A stretch of DNA of 64,000 nt from Erythrobacter sp. (GTDB taxonomy: Bacteria; Pseudomonadota; Alphaproteobacteria; Sphingomonadales; Sphingomonadaceae). The notes beneath the pieces were generated by a model, which saw only the letters and a program-made list of their open reading frames with translations, was not told the DNA's origin and searched no databases. Below are positions 19,679-28,896 of this stretch, piece after piece. Each line of letters opens with the position of its first letter. The first letter of the stretch is position 1. Position numbers and translations under genes: made by a program. The stretch lies in contig DAICXZ010000008.1 of the NCBI GenBank assembly GCA_027311945.1, forward strand, positions 62,001-126,000. Reading direction: 5' to 3'.

Positions 19679-22480
19679 TCAACCGGACTTGCTGCGGACA
19701 GGTACTGGCGGCGCGCCCTGCGTGCCGATGAGGCGACCTGCGCTGTCCCGCCCAAGCGGGCGATCGAATTCTACGCCCATGCGATCCTCGTCGCACCAGC
19801 GCGCGGTGCACAGGACCGAATGGTCGCGCGAAAGGCGCAGCGCGAAGACCGTGCCTACGGGCACGTTCCATAGCCCCTCAATCATCGCCCCGGTGGCGGA
19901 GATATTGCGCACCGTGCCGTTGTAGACCTGCCCCTCGTGATCGAGCACGACCTTGCGCAGCACCTTCTGGCGCGATGCACGGGCAGAGCGCGGCCCGCGG
20001 GCAATTGCCTGCAGTCCGCTGGCAAGGCGGTCGGTCGCCTCCGGCGCGCTCAGCGGCTTGGCATAGATAAAGCCCTGCACATGGCTGCACCCGTGCAGGC
20101 GTACCAGGTCGAGCTCATCCATCGTCTCCACGCCCTCGGCGGTGGTATCCATGCCCAGCGCATGCGCGAGGCTGGTGATCGAGGCGATGATGGCACCGTT
20201 GCGGCTGCCTTGCTCGGTTGCCCCGCGCACGAAGCTCTGGTCGATCTTGATCTTGTCGAACGGCGCTTTCTTCAGATAGCCGAGCGAGGAATAGCCGGTT
20301 CCGAAGTCGTCCAGCGCGAGGCGAACACCGATCCGTTTGAGCGCGGCGAACATCGAATCGGTGCCCTCATCGTCTGACAGGAACACGCTTTCAGTGATCT
20401 CCAGCTCGAGCTGCTCGGGACTGATCCCCGCAGAAGCGATTGCATTGGTCACCATGGCCGGAAGCTGCGGGTTCGAGAACTGCAACGGCGAGACGTTCAC
20501 TGCCACACGAACATCTTCAGGCCACTTGGCAACGTCCATGCAGGCCTGCCGCAACGCCCACTCGCCAACCTGCGTGATGAGGCCCGTGTCCTCGGCGATG
20601 GGGATGAACTTGGCAGGACTGATCCATCCCTTCACCTTGTGGTTCCAGCGCAGCAGCGCCTCGAAGCCGGAGATGGTCTCGGAGGCGAGGCTCACCACCG
20701 GCTGATAGTAGAGTTCCAACTCGCCATTGGAGAGGGCATCGCGCAAGTCCTCTTCCAACTGTGCGCGCTCCTCCGCCTCAGCATGGAGATCGTCGGCATA
20801 GAAGTGATAGCGTCCGCGCCCGCCATCCTTGGCGGCATAGAGCGCCAAGTCCGCATTGCGGATCAGGGCTTCGCTGGTTGTGCCGTCAGCGGGCGAGACA
20901 GCCACGCCGACCGAAGCGCCGATCACCACGCGCTGGCCCTCGATCGAATAGGGCTGCGACAGCGAATAGATGATTTCTCCCGCCAGAGCGCCCAAGTGAT
21001 CGCGCGCCATCGATTGCGGAATGATAACTTCGAACTCATCACCGCCGAGGCGACCGACCTGCCCGTGTGTACCCACGGCGCGTTCGAGCCTTTGCGCCAC
21101 CTGCATCAACAGCGCATCGCCTGCCGGGTGGCCCAAGGTGTCGTTCACGTGCTTGAACCGGTCGAGATCGAGCAGCATCACCGCACAGTCGCGATGGTGG
21201 ACCTGCGGCGAGCCAAGAATCTTCTCGAGGCTCTGCGACATCTGGAAGCGGTTGGCGAGCCCGGTGAGCGAATCGTAGTGTGCCAGCCGGCTGGCATGTT
21301 CCTGGCTGCGACGGCGTTCGGTCAGATCGGTGCCTGACCCACGAAATCCGACGTAGTTGTTGAACTGATCGTAGATCGGCCGCCCCGAGACCGACCACCA
21401 GCGCGCCTCCTCGTCGGTCGCAGCGCGCATGTCGAGTTCGCTGAAGGCGGATCGGGCCGAGAGGTGGAATTGCAGGCTCCGCTCGCTCTCGTCGCCCGAC
21501 TGGTCCATGTCGAACAGGCGGGTGAGCGGCTGCCCGATCAAATCTCCGACATCGAGCCCCAGAACTTCGGCCACGGGGGGTGAGACGTAGGTCAGCTGCG
21601 CGCGGCGGTCGATTTCCCAGAACCATCCCTGGCCGGTCTCTTCGTAGTCCGCCAGAATATCGCGGGCGCGGGTTTGCGCACGCTCGTTCGCTTCAATCTC
21701 CTGCTGATCGCGCAGCTGTTCTTCCCACTGCTCCTTGCTGACAAGTGTAGAAACCAGGAGCGTCAGTCCAAGCGCGCCCCATCCGGCGAGGCTGCTGAAG
21801 CTGATCGTCACCGCCATCCAGGTCGCCAGGTGCACCGCAAACATCAGCGCGGGCCGCCGCCGCAGGTAAGCTCCCGCGACGAGGCTGGTGCCAACCACGG
21901 CCGCCATCATCGCATCCTCCGGCAGACCACCATGAACAGTCCAATGCGCCATGCCGAGCGCAAACAGGAACGGTGGCAGAGCAACGAACACCACGCACAC
22001 GGCGAGTTTGGCATAACCCTGGCTGTGACTGGCGATTTGCCGGGCAGCCCTGCGCGGCAAGACCCCGAGCATTGCCGAGGCCAGCAGAAAGACCACATGC
22101 CAGTCGGGCAAAGTCGTAGAGACAACTTGGCAGCCGCACACAGCAACCAGCATGGCAATAGCCAGTGCGGGCCACCGCCGTGGCAACCAGCCATGCGCTG
22201 TGTGCAAAGGTTTGGGCGGCGTAAAAGCACGCGACTTGCGGGCCATGCGACGGTTGCCTGAACGACGATCCGGCTCTTGTTCCGAGGACGCAACAGCGGG
22301 CGATGATTCAACCCTGCCCGCATCAGTTTCACCGACAACGGCGGCTCTGCCTCTGGCCTGATTAAAGACAGCAGGCCTCACCACTTCAGGAATAGCGTTC
22401 TGCGCGCCGGAATCAGTCCGTGTCGACTCAGTCTCGGAGCCAGCCTTCATGCGCGCAGAGGTCATGCCGCCTGCTTTCAC
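19679..22480 (-). CDS. Membrane-bound PAS-GGDEF-EAL-PilZ cyclic-di-GMP enzyme
   Basis: The 933-residue protein has a disordered N-terminus, a block of hydrophobic segments (about residues 100-250), a PAS domain (about 280-400), a GGDEF domain with the intact motif near residue 477, an EAL domain starting EALLRW (about residue 604) with the NVSP, EITES, DDFGTG and AEGVET motifs, and a C-terminal PilZ-like domain (about 840-930). It could both make and degrade c-di-GMP. The cyclase inhibitory RxxD site is not visible five residues before GGDEF, and the PilZ part lacks an obvious RxxxR at its start, so c-di-GMP binding there is uncertain. The start is GTG with AAAGG upstream; the ATG five codons on is an alternative. 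Confidence 0.9.
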   Translation of the reverse strand: MKAGGMTSARMKAGSETESTRTDSGAQNAIPEVVRPAVFNQARGRAAVVGETDAGRVESSPAVASSEQEPDRRSGNRRMARKSRAFTPPKPLHTAHGWLPRRWPALAIAMLVAVCGCQVVSTTLPDWHVVFLLASAMLGVLPRRAARQIASHSQGYAKLAVCVVFVALPPFLFALGMAHWTVHGGLPEDAMMAAVVGTSLVAGAYLRRRPALMFAVHLATWMAVTISFSSLAGWGALGLTLLVSTLVSKEQWEEQLRDQQEIEANERAQTRARDILADYEETGQGWFWEIDRRAQLTYVSPPVAEVLGLDVGDLIGQPLTRLFDMDQSGDESERSLQFHLSARSAFSELDMRAATDEEARWWSVSGRPIYDQFNNYVGFRGSGTDLTERRRSQEHASRLAHYDSLTGLANRFQMSQSLEKILGSPQVHHRDCAVMLLDLDRFKHVNDTLGHPAGDALLMQVAQRLERAVGTHGQVGRLGGDEFEVIIPQSMARDHLGALAGEIIYSLSQPYSIEGQRVVIGASVGVAVSPADGTTSEALIRNADLALYAAKDGGRGRYHFYADDLHAEAEERAQLEEDLRDALSNGELELYYQPVVSLASETISGFEALLRWNHKVKGWISPAKFIPIAEDTGLITQVGEWALRQACMDVAKWPEDVRVAVNVSPLQFSNPQLPAMVTNAIASAGISPEQLELEITESVFLSDDEGTDSMFAALKRIGVRLALDDFGTGYSSLGYLKKAPFDKIKIDQSFVRGATEQGSRNGAIIASITSLAHALGMDTTAEGVETMDELDLVRLHGCSHVQGFIYAKPLSAPEATDRLASGLQAIARGPRSARASRQKVLRKVVLDHEGQVYNGTVRNISATGAMIEGLWNVPVGTVFALRLSRDHSVLCTARWCDEDRMGVEFDRPLGRDSAGRLIGTQGAPPVPVRSKSG

Positions 22481-22635
22481 CCGGTTGCCTTTGAGAAAGC
22501 GTTAATTCTTAGCTACCTAGGGGATTCAACTAGGTAATTTTTTCGGTCGCTCAATGCACCTGAGAGGCCGGATTGGCCGCGATTGGCAATTGGGCTAGAG
22601 TTTACGCCACATTTGATCGGGAGAAAGCGAAGCGC

Positions 22636-23952
22636 ATGCGACATCTGGCGATCATCGGCTCCGGCCCTTCCGGTTACTATACGGCCGAGGCCGCGCAGAA
22701 GGCTTTTGGCGAAGACATCCGAATCGATGTGTTCGACCGCCTGCCCGTTCCCTACGGCCTCATCCGCAGCGGCGTGGCGCCCGATCACCAATCCATCAAG
22801 GGCGTCTCACGGCGCTATGAGAAGGTCGCGCTGAGCGAGAATGTACGCTTCGTGGGCAATGTCGCCATCGGCAACGATGTGAGTGTGGACGAATTGGCCG
22901 GGCTCTACGATGCGCTGGTCTTCGCCACCGGAGCGCCGCACGACCGCGAACTGGGCATTCCCGGCGCGAACCTCGCCAACGTGTTCGGCAGCGCGCGCTT
23001 CGTGGGCTGGTATAACGGACATCCCGAGTTTTCGAAGCTGGCACCTGACCTGAGCGGGTCGACCGCGGTGGTAATCGGCATGGGCAATGTCGCGCTCGAC
23101 GTGGCAAGAATTCTCTCCAAGACGCGCGCCGAATTCGCCGACAGCGACATCGTCGGCCATGCCCTCGACGAGCTTGCAAGCGCAGGGATCGAGCGCATCG
23201 TCCTGCTCGGCAGACGCGGACCGCATCAGATCATGATGACCCCCAAGGAACTGGGCGAGCTGGGCGACCTCGTCCGCGCGGTGCCGGTCGTCGATGCGGC
23301 CGACCTTCCGCCGGAAGCCGAAGACGCGATGCTCGAACCGGGTCTCAGGAAGTCGGTGACGATCCTGCGCCAGTTTGCCGCAGCCGGTGCCTCGGCACGC
23401 GCGGGCAAGTCGATCGCGATCGAGTTCGCCTTCTTCGCCCAGCCCCACGCGCTGCATGGCACGGGCAAGGTAGAAGCAATCGAGATCGAGCGCACCGTGA
23501 TCGAGCGCGGGCGCGCGGTTGGCACCGGGGAGTTCGCGCGCCTGCCTGCCGACCTCGTGGTCAGCTGCATCGGCTATCGCTCCAGCCCGATCCCCGGCCT
23601 GCCGTTCGACGAGCGGGCCGGACGCTTCGCCAATGACGATGGCCGGATGCTGCCCGGCATCTATTGCGTGGGATGGGCGCGGCGCGGCCCCACGGGCACC
23701 ATAGGCACCAACCGGCCCGACGGCTATGGCATCGTCGAGAAGATCGCCGAAGACCTTGCCAGCGGCGCGTTTGGTGCAGGCGGCAAGCAGGGGCGCGCCG
23801 GGTTCGACGCGCTCGCCCGGAGCAAGGGTCTCGACCTCGTCACTTTCCGCGACTGGAAGAAGATCGAGCAGGCGGAGGAACAGGCTGCCCGCGAAGGTGC
23901 ACCGCGCGAAAAGTTCGTCGATCTGGCGGCGATGATGGAGGCGCTCAAATAG
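22636..23952 (+). CDS. Ferredoxin/adrenodoxin-type NADP+ reductase
   Basis: This 438-residue flavoprotein belongs to the adrenodoxin reductase (FprA) family, which passes electrons between NADPH and ferredoxins. The FAD-binding GSGPSG loop is at residues 8-13, followed by YTAE and the PVPYGLIRSGVAPDH segment that is diagnostic of the family. The NADPH-binding loop GMGNVALD lies near residue 150, and the GTIGTNRPDGY segment near the C-terminus completes the FAD site. I chose the ATG at 22636 because the FAD loop starts six residues later and GGGAGAAAG is just upstream; an earlier start adds an unrelated leader. It is divergent from the c-di-GMP enzyme gene. Confidence 0.92.
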   Translation: MRHLAIIGSGPSGYYTAEAAQKAFGEDIRIDVFDRLPVPYGLIRSGVAPDHQSIKGVSRRYEKVALSENVRFVGNVAIGNDVSVDELAGLYDALVFATGAPHDRELGIPGANLANVFGSARFVGWYNGHPEFSKLAPDLSGSTAVVIGMGNVALDVARILSKTRAEFADSDIVGHALDELASAGIERIVLLGRRGPHQIMMTPKELGELGDLVRAVPVVDAADLPPEAEDAMLEPGLRKSVTILRQFAAAGASARAGKSIAIEFAFFAQPHALHGTGKVEAIEIERTVIERGRAVGTGEFARLPADLVVSCIGYRSSPIPGLPFDERAGRFANDDGRMLPGIYCVGWARRGPTGTIGTNRPDGYGIVEKIAEDLASGAFGAGGKQGRAGFDALARSKGLDLVTFRDWKKIEQAEEQAAREGAPREKFVDLAAMMEALK

Positions 23953-24010
23953 GTCGCTCCATCAGGTCCACCGTAGGCATGCGTTAATTATGCTCGGCTA
24001 GGGCACGGGT

Positions 24011-25009
24011 ATGGTCCCGCCTGCGCGCCATTTCCGCACTCTCGATGCGCTGCGCGGTGTCGCGGCAGTGAGCGTGATGCTGCTGCACGACGACCAGTTC
24101 GGCGCCTCACTGCTGCCCGGCGGTTACCTCGCGGTCGATCTGTTTTTCATGCTGAGCGGTTTCGTTATCGCCAATGCCTACAGCGAAAGAATGGCCGAAG
24201 GGCTCAGCGCCCGCGCCTTTCTCTATCGTCGCGCGATCAGGCTGTGGCCGATGCTGGCAATTGGCGCGCTGCTCGGCATCGTCCTCCACGGCGGGCACGC
24301 TGGCAGCTTGATGCTGCTGCCAAATTTCAAATCGCCCACCAACCTGTTTCCCACCAATCCGGCGCTGTGGAGCCTGCTGTTCGAGGTTCTCGCCTACGCG
24401 GCATTCGCGTTCGGCGGACACAAGCTGCGCGTGCCCCTGCTGGCCACGATAGTGCTGATCAGCGCTGGAGCGCTCGTGGTGCTGGTCGGTCGCGGAGGAT
24501 TGTTGGTTGAGTTCGGGGCTCAGTGGCAGGCGCTTGGCGGCGGATTTGCCCGGCTTGGTTTCGGCTTTGCCGGCGGCATGCTGCTGTGGCATCTCCACGC
24601 TCGCGCGCATATCCCGGCGCGGCGAGTAACCAACCTGGCCTGGGCCGTGCCCGCCTTGTTCGTTGCTCTCGTGATGGCCGCGCCGGGCCCACCGGCAGGA
24701 CTAATTCCGTTGGCCACCCTGGCGCTGTTTCCGGTTTTGGTCTGGTTTGCGCTGCGCTGGGAAATCCCCCAGCAATGGCTTGCAAAGCGGCTGGGGGATC
24801 TGTCCTACCCGCTCTACTGCATTCACATGCCGCTGCTGGCGAGTTTCGTCCACGACCTCAGCAGCGCCGTGGCCATGGCCGTGTGCCTGCCTTTCGTCGC
24901 ACTGGCGCTCGACCGCTTCGTCGACCGCCCTGCCCGCGCCGCGCTCAGCCGCTGGCTGGCGCGCGACGCCGGGCTTGCCGATCAGACGCGCATCGGCATC
25001 AACACGTAA
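24011..25009 (+). CDS. Acyltransferase family 3 membrane protein (OafA/NodX-like)
   Basis: This 332-residue integral membrane protein has about ten hydrophobic helices and the family start LDALRGVAAVSVMLLHD, which carries the conserved His and the RG motif, followed by DLFFMLSGFVI. Members O-acetylate surface polysaccharides, glycolipids or antibiotics; the substrate here is unknown. Its 3' end overlaps the convergent dnaN gene by 28 bases, so both C-termini are encoded in opposite strands of the same DNA. It follows the ferredoxin reductase gene after 58 bases on the same strand. Confidence 0.85.
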   Translation: MVPPARHFRTLDALRGVAAVSVMLLHDDQFGASLLPGGYLAVDLFFMLSGFVIANAYSERMAEGLSARAFLYRRAIRLWPMLAIGALLGIVLHGGHAGSLMLLPNFKSPTNLFPTNPALWSLLFEVLAYAAFAFGGHKLRVPLLATIVLISAGALVVLVGRGGLLVEFGAQWQALGGGFARLGFGFAGGMLLWHLHARAHIPARRVTNLAWAVPALFVALVMAAPGPPAGLIPLATLALFPVLVWFALRWEIPQQWLAKRLGDLSYPLYCIHMPLLASFVHDLSSAVAMAVCLPFVALALDRFVDRPARAALSRWLARDAGLADQTRIGINT

Positions 25010-26109
25010 AGCGCCGGGCTGTTCTCGTCCTTGCGGATCAGCGTGGGAGCGCCCGCATCGGCGAAATGCAGTTCCACCAGGTCGCTGTCGATCTGGCCCA
25101 GCACGTCCTTGAGATAGGCCGCGTTGAAGCCGATCTCGAGCGGCTCGGAACTGTATTCGGCGCTGACCTCTTCAGCCGCGTTGCCATTATCAGGGCTGGT
25201 CACGGTAAGCGTGACTTTATCAGCCTCCAGCCCCATCTTCACCGCGCGGGTCTTCTCGGTGGCGATCGTCGCCACGCGGTCGACACCCGCGAAGAACACC
25301 TTGGGATCGACCTTGAGCAGCTTGTCGTTCCCGGTCGGGATCACGCGGTTGTAGTCGGGGAAGGTGCCGTCGATCAGCTTCGAGGTCAGCACTACCCCGC
25401 CCTCGCCGCCAAGCGTGAAGCGGATCTTGCTCGGCGACAGGTCGATCTCGACCGCGCCTTCCATCGCTTCTTCGAGCAGCTTGCGCAGTTCGGCCACGGC
25501 TTTGCGCGGCACGATCACGTCGGGCATGCCTTCGGCCCCGGCGGGCCGCTCCATGGTGAAGCGGGCGAGGCGGTGGCCGTCGGTCGCCGCCGCCTTCAGT
25601 ACGCCGCCGTCTTCATCGGACACGTGCAAGAAGATACCGTTGAGGTAGTAGCGCGTTTCCTCGGTCGAGATCGCGAAGCGCGTGCGGTCGATCACCTCGG
25701 CCAGCAGCTTGGCGGGCAGTTTGAAGCTGGTCGGCAGGTCGCCTTCCACGATCATGGGGAAGTCGTCACGCGGCAGGGTCGGCAGCTGGAAGCGGCTGCG
25801 ACCGGCCTTGACCACCATGCGGTTGTCCGCCGTTTCAATGCTGACCTCGCTGCCATCGGGCAGCTTGCGCGCGATATCGAACAGCAGGTGCGCAGAGACG
25901 GTGATCGCGCCGGGCGCTTCCACCGCGTTGGCGCGCATCGATTCGACAACCTGCAGGTCGAGGTCGGTCGCCATGACCTTGACCATACCGCCCGCGTCGG
26001 CCTCGATCAGCACGTTGGAGAGGATCGGAATCGTGTTGCGCCGTTCCACCACCGATTGCACGTGCGACAGGCAGCGCAGCAGTGTCGCCCGTTCGATCTT
26101 GGCTTTCAT
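24982..26109 (-). CDS. dnaN: DNA polymerase III beta subunit (sliding clamp)
   Basis: The clamp encircles DNA and tethers replicative polymerases. The 375-residue protein shows the three-fold repeated fold; recognisable segments are the N-terminal TLLRCLSHVQSVVERRNTIPILSNVLIE-type region, the central YYLNGIFLH segment, and the C-terminal MPMRV, which contributes to the peptide-binding cleft. Length is standard. In many Alphaproteobacteria dnaN is away from dnaA, as here. Its 3' end overlaps the acyltransferase gene by 28 bases in antisense. Confidence 0.97.
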   Translation of the reverse strand: MKAKIERATLLRCLSHVQSVVERRNTIPILSNVLIEADAGGMVKVMATDLDLQVVESMRANAVEAPGAITVSAHLLFDIARKLPDGSEVSIETADNRMVVKAGRSRFQLPTLPRDDFPMIVEGDLPTSFKLPAKLLAEVIDRTRFAISTEETRYYLNGIFLHVSDEDGGVLKAAATDGHRLARFTMERPAGAEGMPDVIVPRKAVAELRKLLEEAMEGAVEIDLSPSKIRFTLGGEGGVVLTSKLIDGTFPDYNRVIPTGNDKLLKVDPKVFFAGVDRVATIATEKTRAVKMGLEADKVTLTVTSPDNGNAAEEVSAEYSSEPLEIGFNAAYLKDVLGQIDSDLVELHFADAGAPTLIRKDENSPALYVLMPMRV

Positions 26110-26206
26110 CGCGTTTCAAACCTCTGCGTTCAAGCAGCCCGTCCCACGGGCAATTTCACAGGCCTATCCTTAGCAAGGGTCGCTTGCGCGGCAAGGATTC
26201 CCTGCG

Positions 26207-26232
26207 GGAATCGCCCTGTTCGGGGCGATTCC
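26207..26232 (-). terminator. Hairpin downstream of fabG
   Basis: A perfect ten-base stem (26207-26216 with 26223-26232) and six-base loop lie 34 bases past the fabG stop. There is no T tract, so it may act as a weak terminator or as an RNA-stabilising hairpin. Confidence 0.4.
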
Positions 26233-26265
26233 TTGGGGAAAAGTGGGGCAAATCACCCCAGCCCA

Positions 26266-27024
26266 TCATCCCAGCATGGCCATTCCGCCGTTCACGTGCA
26301 GCACCTGGCCGGTGACATAGCCCGCCTCGTCGCTGGCAAGATAGGCGACCGCGCCGCCGATATCGTCGCCCTCGCCCATGCGGCCCATCGGGATGCGGGC
26401 GTTGATCGCATCCTTCTGCTTGTCGTCGAGCGCATCGGTCATGGCCGAGCGGATGAAGCCGGGCGCCACGCAGTTGACGGTGATGTTGCGGCTGGCGAGT
26501 TCAGCGGCAAGGCTGCGGCTCATGCCCGCAACGCCTGCCTTGGAGGCGCAGTAGTTCATCTGTCCCGGATTGCCCGTCGCGCCTACCACGCTGGTGATGT
26601 TGATGATGCGGCCGTGGCGTGCCTTCATCATCGGCCGGGTGGCGGCGCGCATCAGGCGGAAGGTGGAGCTGAGGTTCACCGCGATCACGTCGTCCCACTC
26701 CTCGTCCTTCATCCGCATGGCGAGGTTATCGCGCGTGATCCCGGCGTTGTTGACGAGGATATCGAGCTTGCCGAGCGTGTCGATCGCGGCGGGCACAAGT
26801 TCCTCGACCTGCGTGGTGTCGGACAGGTTGCAGGTGATCTCGACGTGGTCATGACCGAAGTCGTCGTTCAGCTCCTCGCGGAAGGCGCGCAGCTTGGCCG
26901 GGTTCGAGCCTGAGAGAGCAAGGCGGGCACCTTGCTTGGCGAGCGCACGGGCAATGGCCGAGCCGATGCCGCCACTGGCGCCGGTGATGAGGGCGGTTTT
27001 TCCTTCGAGTGAGAACATTGTCAA
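26266..27024 (-). CDS. fabG: 3-oxoacyl-ACP reductase FabG
   Basis: FabG reduces 3-oxoacyl-ACP with NADPH in fatty-acid elongation. The 252-residue short-chain dehydrogenase has the cofactor loop TGASGGIG (14-21), NNAG (92-95), Ser145, and the catalytic Y158-x3-K162. Length and the C-terminal VNGGMAMLG are typical. It overlaps fabD by four bases (ATGA-type), so the two are cotranscribed and probably translationally coupled. The acpP-fabF genes that often follow are absent here. Confidence 0.95.
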   Translation of the reverse strand: MTMFSLEGKTALITGASGGIGSAIARALAKQGARLALSGSNPAKLRAFREELNDDFGHDHVEITCNLSDTTQVEELVPAAIDTLGKLDILVNNAGITRDNLAMRMKDEEWDDVIAVNLSSTFRLMRAATRPMMKARHGRIINITSVVGATGNPGQMNYCASKAGVAGMSRSLAAELASRNITVNCVAPGFIRSAMTDALDDKQKDAINARIPMGRMGEGDDIGGAVAYLASDEAGYVTGQVLHVNGGMAMLG

Positions 27025-27953
27025 ATCTCCTTCGCCAGCGCGTCGATGTCGTCCATTGATAACACACTGCTGATGCGCGCATCGGGCGCGATTTTCTTGA
27101 TCATGGGGCCGAGCACCTTACCGCCCAGTTCCACGAAATGGGTGATCCCCGCATCGGCCATCGCCCCGACGCTCTCACGCCAGCGCACGCGGCCGGTTAT
27201 CTGCTGCACCAGCAGGTCGAGTTCGGTCGCTGCGTCGGTCACGGGCGCGGCGGTGACATTGGCATAGAGCGGCAGGCGGAACGCCTGCGGCGGAGTCGCC
27301 GCCAAGGCTTCGGCCATTTTCTCTGCCGCCGGCCCCATCAGCGAGCAGTGGAACGGTGCCGACACCGGCAGCTTGATCGCGCGCTTGCAGCCATGGTCCT
27401 TCGCCAGTTCGACCGCCCGGTCAATCGCAGCGAGGTGGCCCGACAGCACGACCTGCCCCGGATCATTGTCGTTGGCGACCTCGCACACGTCACCCTGCGC
27501 GGCAGCTTCGGCAAGCGCGGTGGCCTTCTCTATATCCGCGCCCAGCAGCGCGCACATTCCGCCCACGCCCACCGGCACGGCGGCCTGCATCGCGTCACCG
27601 CGAATGCGCAGCAGACGGGCCGTATCGGCAAGGCTGAACGCGCCGACCGCCGCCAGTGCCGAGTACTCGCCCAGTGAATGTCCCGCCACGGCTTCGCCCT
27701 TGGCCGACAGGCTCACCCCGCCCGCCTCAAGCACGCGCGCGATGGCCAGCGCATTCGCCATGATCGCGGGCTGCGCGTTAGCGGTCATGGTCAGTTCGTC
27801 TTCAGGCCCTGTGGCCATCAGCGCCGACAGCTTCTGCGACAGCGCATCGTCGACCTCCTGGAAGGTCTCGCGAGCGATGGAACTGGCGGCAGCGAGATCG
27901 ACACCCATGCCGACCTTCTGGCTGCCCTGCCCCGGAAATACGAATGCGATCAT
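27021..27953 (-). CDS. fabD: Malonyl-CoA:ACP transacylase FabD
   Basis: FabD loads malonate onto acyl carrier protein. The 310-residue product starts MIAFVFPGQGSQ, the family signature, and has the nucleophile elbow G91-H-S93-L-G. The catalytic His lies in the later APFHCSLM segment. The ATG at 27953-27951 has AAGGAG at ideal spacing, so a longer frame upstream was rejected. It is the first gene of the fabD-fabG pair. Confidence 0.96.
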   Translation of the reverse strand: MIAFVFPGQGSQKVGMGVDLAAASSIARETFQEVDDALSQKLSALMATGPEDELTMTANAQPAIMANALAIARVLEAGGVSLSAKGEAVAGHSLGEYSALAAVGAFSLADTARLLRIRGDAMQAAVPVGVGGMCALLGADIEKATALAEAAAQGDVCEVANDNDPGQVVLSGHLAAIDRAVELAKDHGCKRAIKLPVSAPFHCSLMGPAAEKMAEALAATPPQAFRLPLYANVTAAPVTDAATELDLLVQQITGRVRWRESVGAMADAGITHFVELGGKVLGPMIKKIAPDARISSVLSMDDIDALAKEI

Positions 27954-27982
27954 GGGATAGCTCCTTTGATGGGGGTGCGCGC

Positions 27983-28810
27983 TTATGCCCGGCGCGCGCG
28001 CGCGGCAAGTCCGAAGGGCACCAGCTTGTTGGCAGCATCGTGCCCGATGTCGGCCTGCCCGAGATAAGCGATGCCGTTCTTGGCGCACCAGTAGCGCACG
28101 ATCTGTTCCTCGTCGTAGCCGAACGGACGGTCGTTCTCGGGCACGGCGGACACGCGCCCGAGCCTGATCCCGGCAACGCCCCTGAGGTGCTGCGTGACGT
28201 GGAAGAACAATCGGTCGACGGCATAGAGATGCTCGGCCACTTCCTCGACCAGCACCACATGGCCGGTGAGGTCCGGCATGAACTCGGTGCCCACGAGCAT
28301 GGCCAGCGTCATCAGGTTGAAGGCCACCGCGGGCCGTTCATCCAGCCCGTCTTCAAACCCATCTGCTGCGCCCGAGAAATAGCGCAGCACCCGGCGCACC
28401 GCCTCGGCACCACCTTCGCGGCGGATGTCGCCCGCGAGCGGTCCGTGGACCTGCTGCCCGATCCCGTGCCGGTACAGCGCACCCATCAAGGTGCCGCAGT
28501 CCGAATAGCCGAGATAGGTCTTCGCTCGCGCAGCCTCGCCAAGCCCCGCCAGCGCCTCGGGCGTGATCCGGTTCGAGCCATAGCCGCCCATCGCGAACCA
28601 TACCGCATCGACCTCAGGGTCGTTCGCCACGTCCAGGAAGGCTGTGAGGCGCTGCGCATCATCGCCCGCGAAATGGCCATGCTCGGCAAAGCACTGCGGG
28701 TGGAAGCGCAGGGAGAGGGTAGGAAATTCTTCTTCGGCCAGCGCCACCACCCTTGCCGCACGGTCGGGCTGGATGGGCTTTCCGGGGCAAACCAGGGCAA
28801 TGCGCGTCAT
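27983..28810 (-). CDS. ldcA: S66-family LD-carboxypeptidase
   Basis: LD-carboxypeptidases remove the terminal D-Ala from murein tetrapeptides, giving tripeptide for recycling. The 275-residue protein has the S66 nucleophile in YLGYS103D and the WFAMGGYGSNR segment. The Glu-His pair should lie in the VVLVEEVAEHLYAVDR region, though His there is offset from the usual spacing. It is divergent from mpl, which uses the tripeptide, so the two genes encode consecutive steps of murein recycling. It lies 29 bases upstream of fabD on the same strand, so it may also be cotranscribed with it. Confidence 0.85.
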   Translation of the reverse strand: MTRIALVCPGKPIQPDRAARVVALAEEEFPTLSLRFHPQCFAEHGHFAGDDAQRLTAFLDVANDPEVDAVWFAMGGYGSNRITPEALAGLGEAARAKTYLGYSDCGTLMGALYRHGIGQQVHGPLAGDIRREGGAEAVRRVLRYFSGAADGFEDGLDERPAVAFNLMTLAMLVGTEFMPDLTGHVVLVEEVAEHLYAVDRLFFHVTQHLRGVAGIRLGRVSAVPENDRPFGYDEEQIVRYWCAKNGIAYLGQADIGHDAANKLVPFGLAARARRA

Positions 28811-28896
28811 GTCATGGTGTTAATGCGACGGGCGAAGGCCGTCACCCCTAATGCAGCAATTGAATTGGGGACCATTCGCGCATACCGCTTGCCGCC

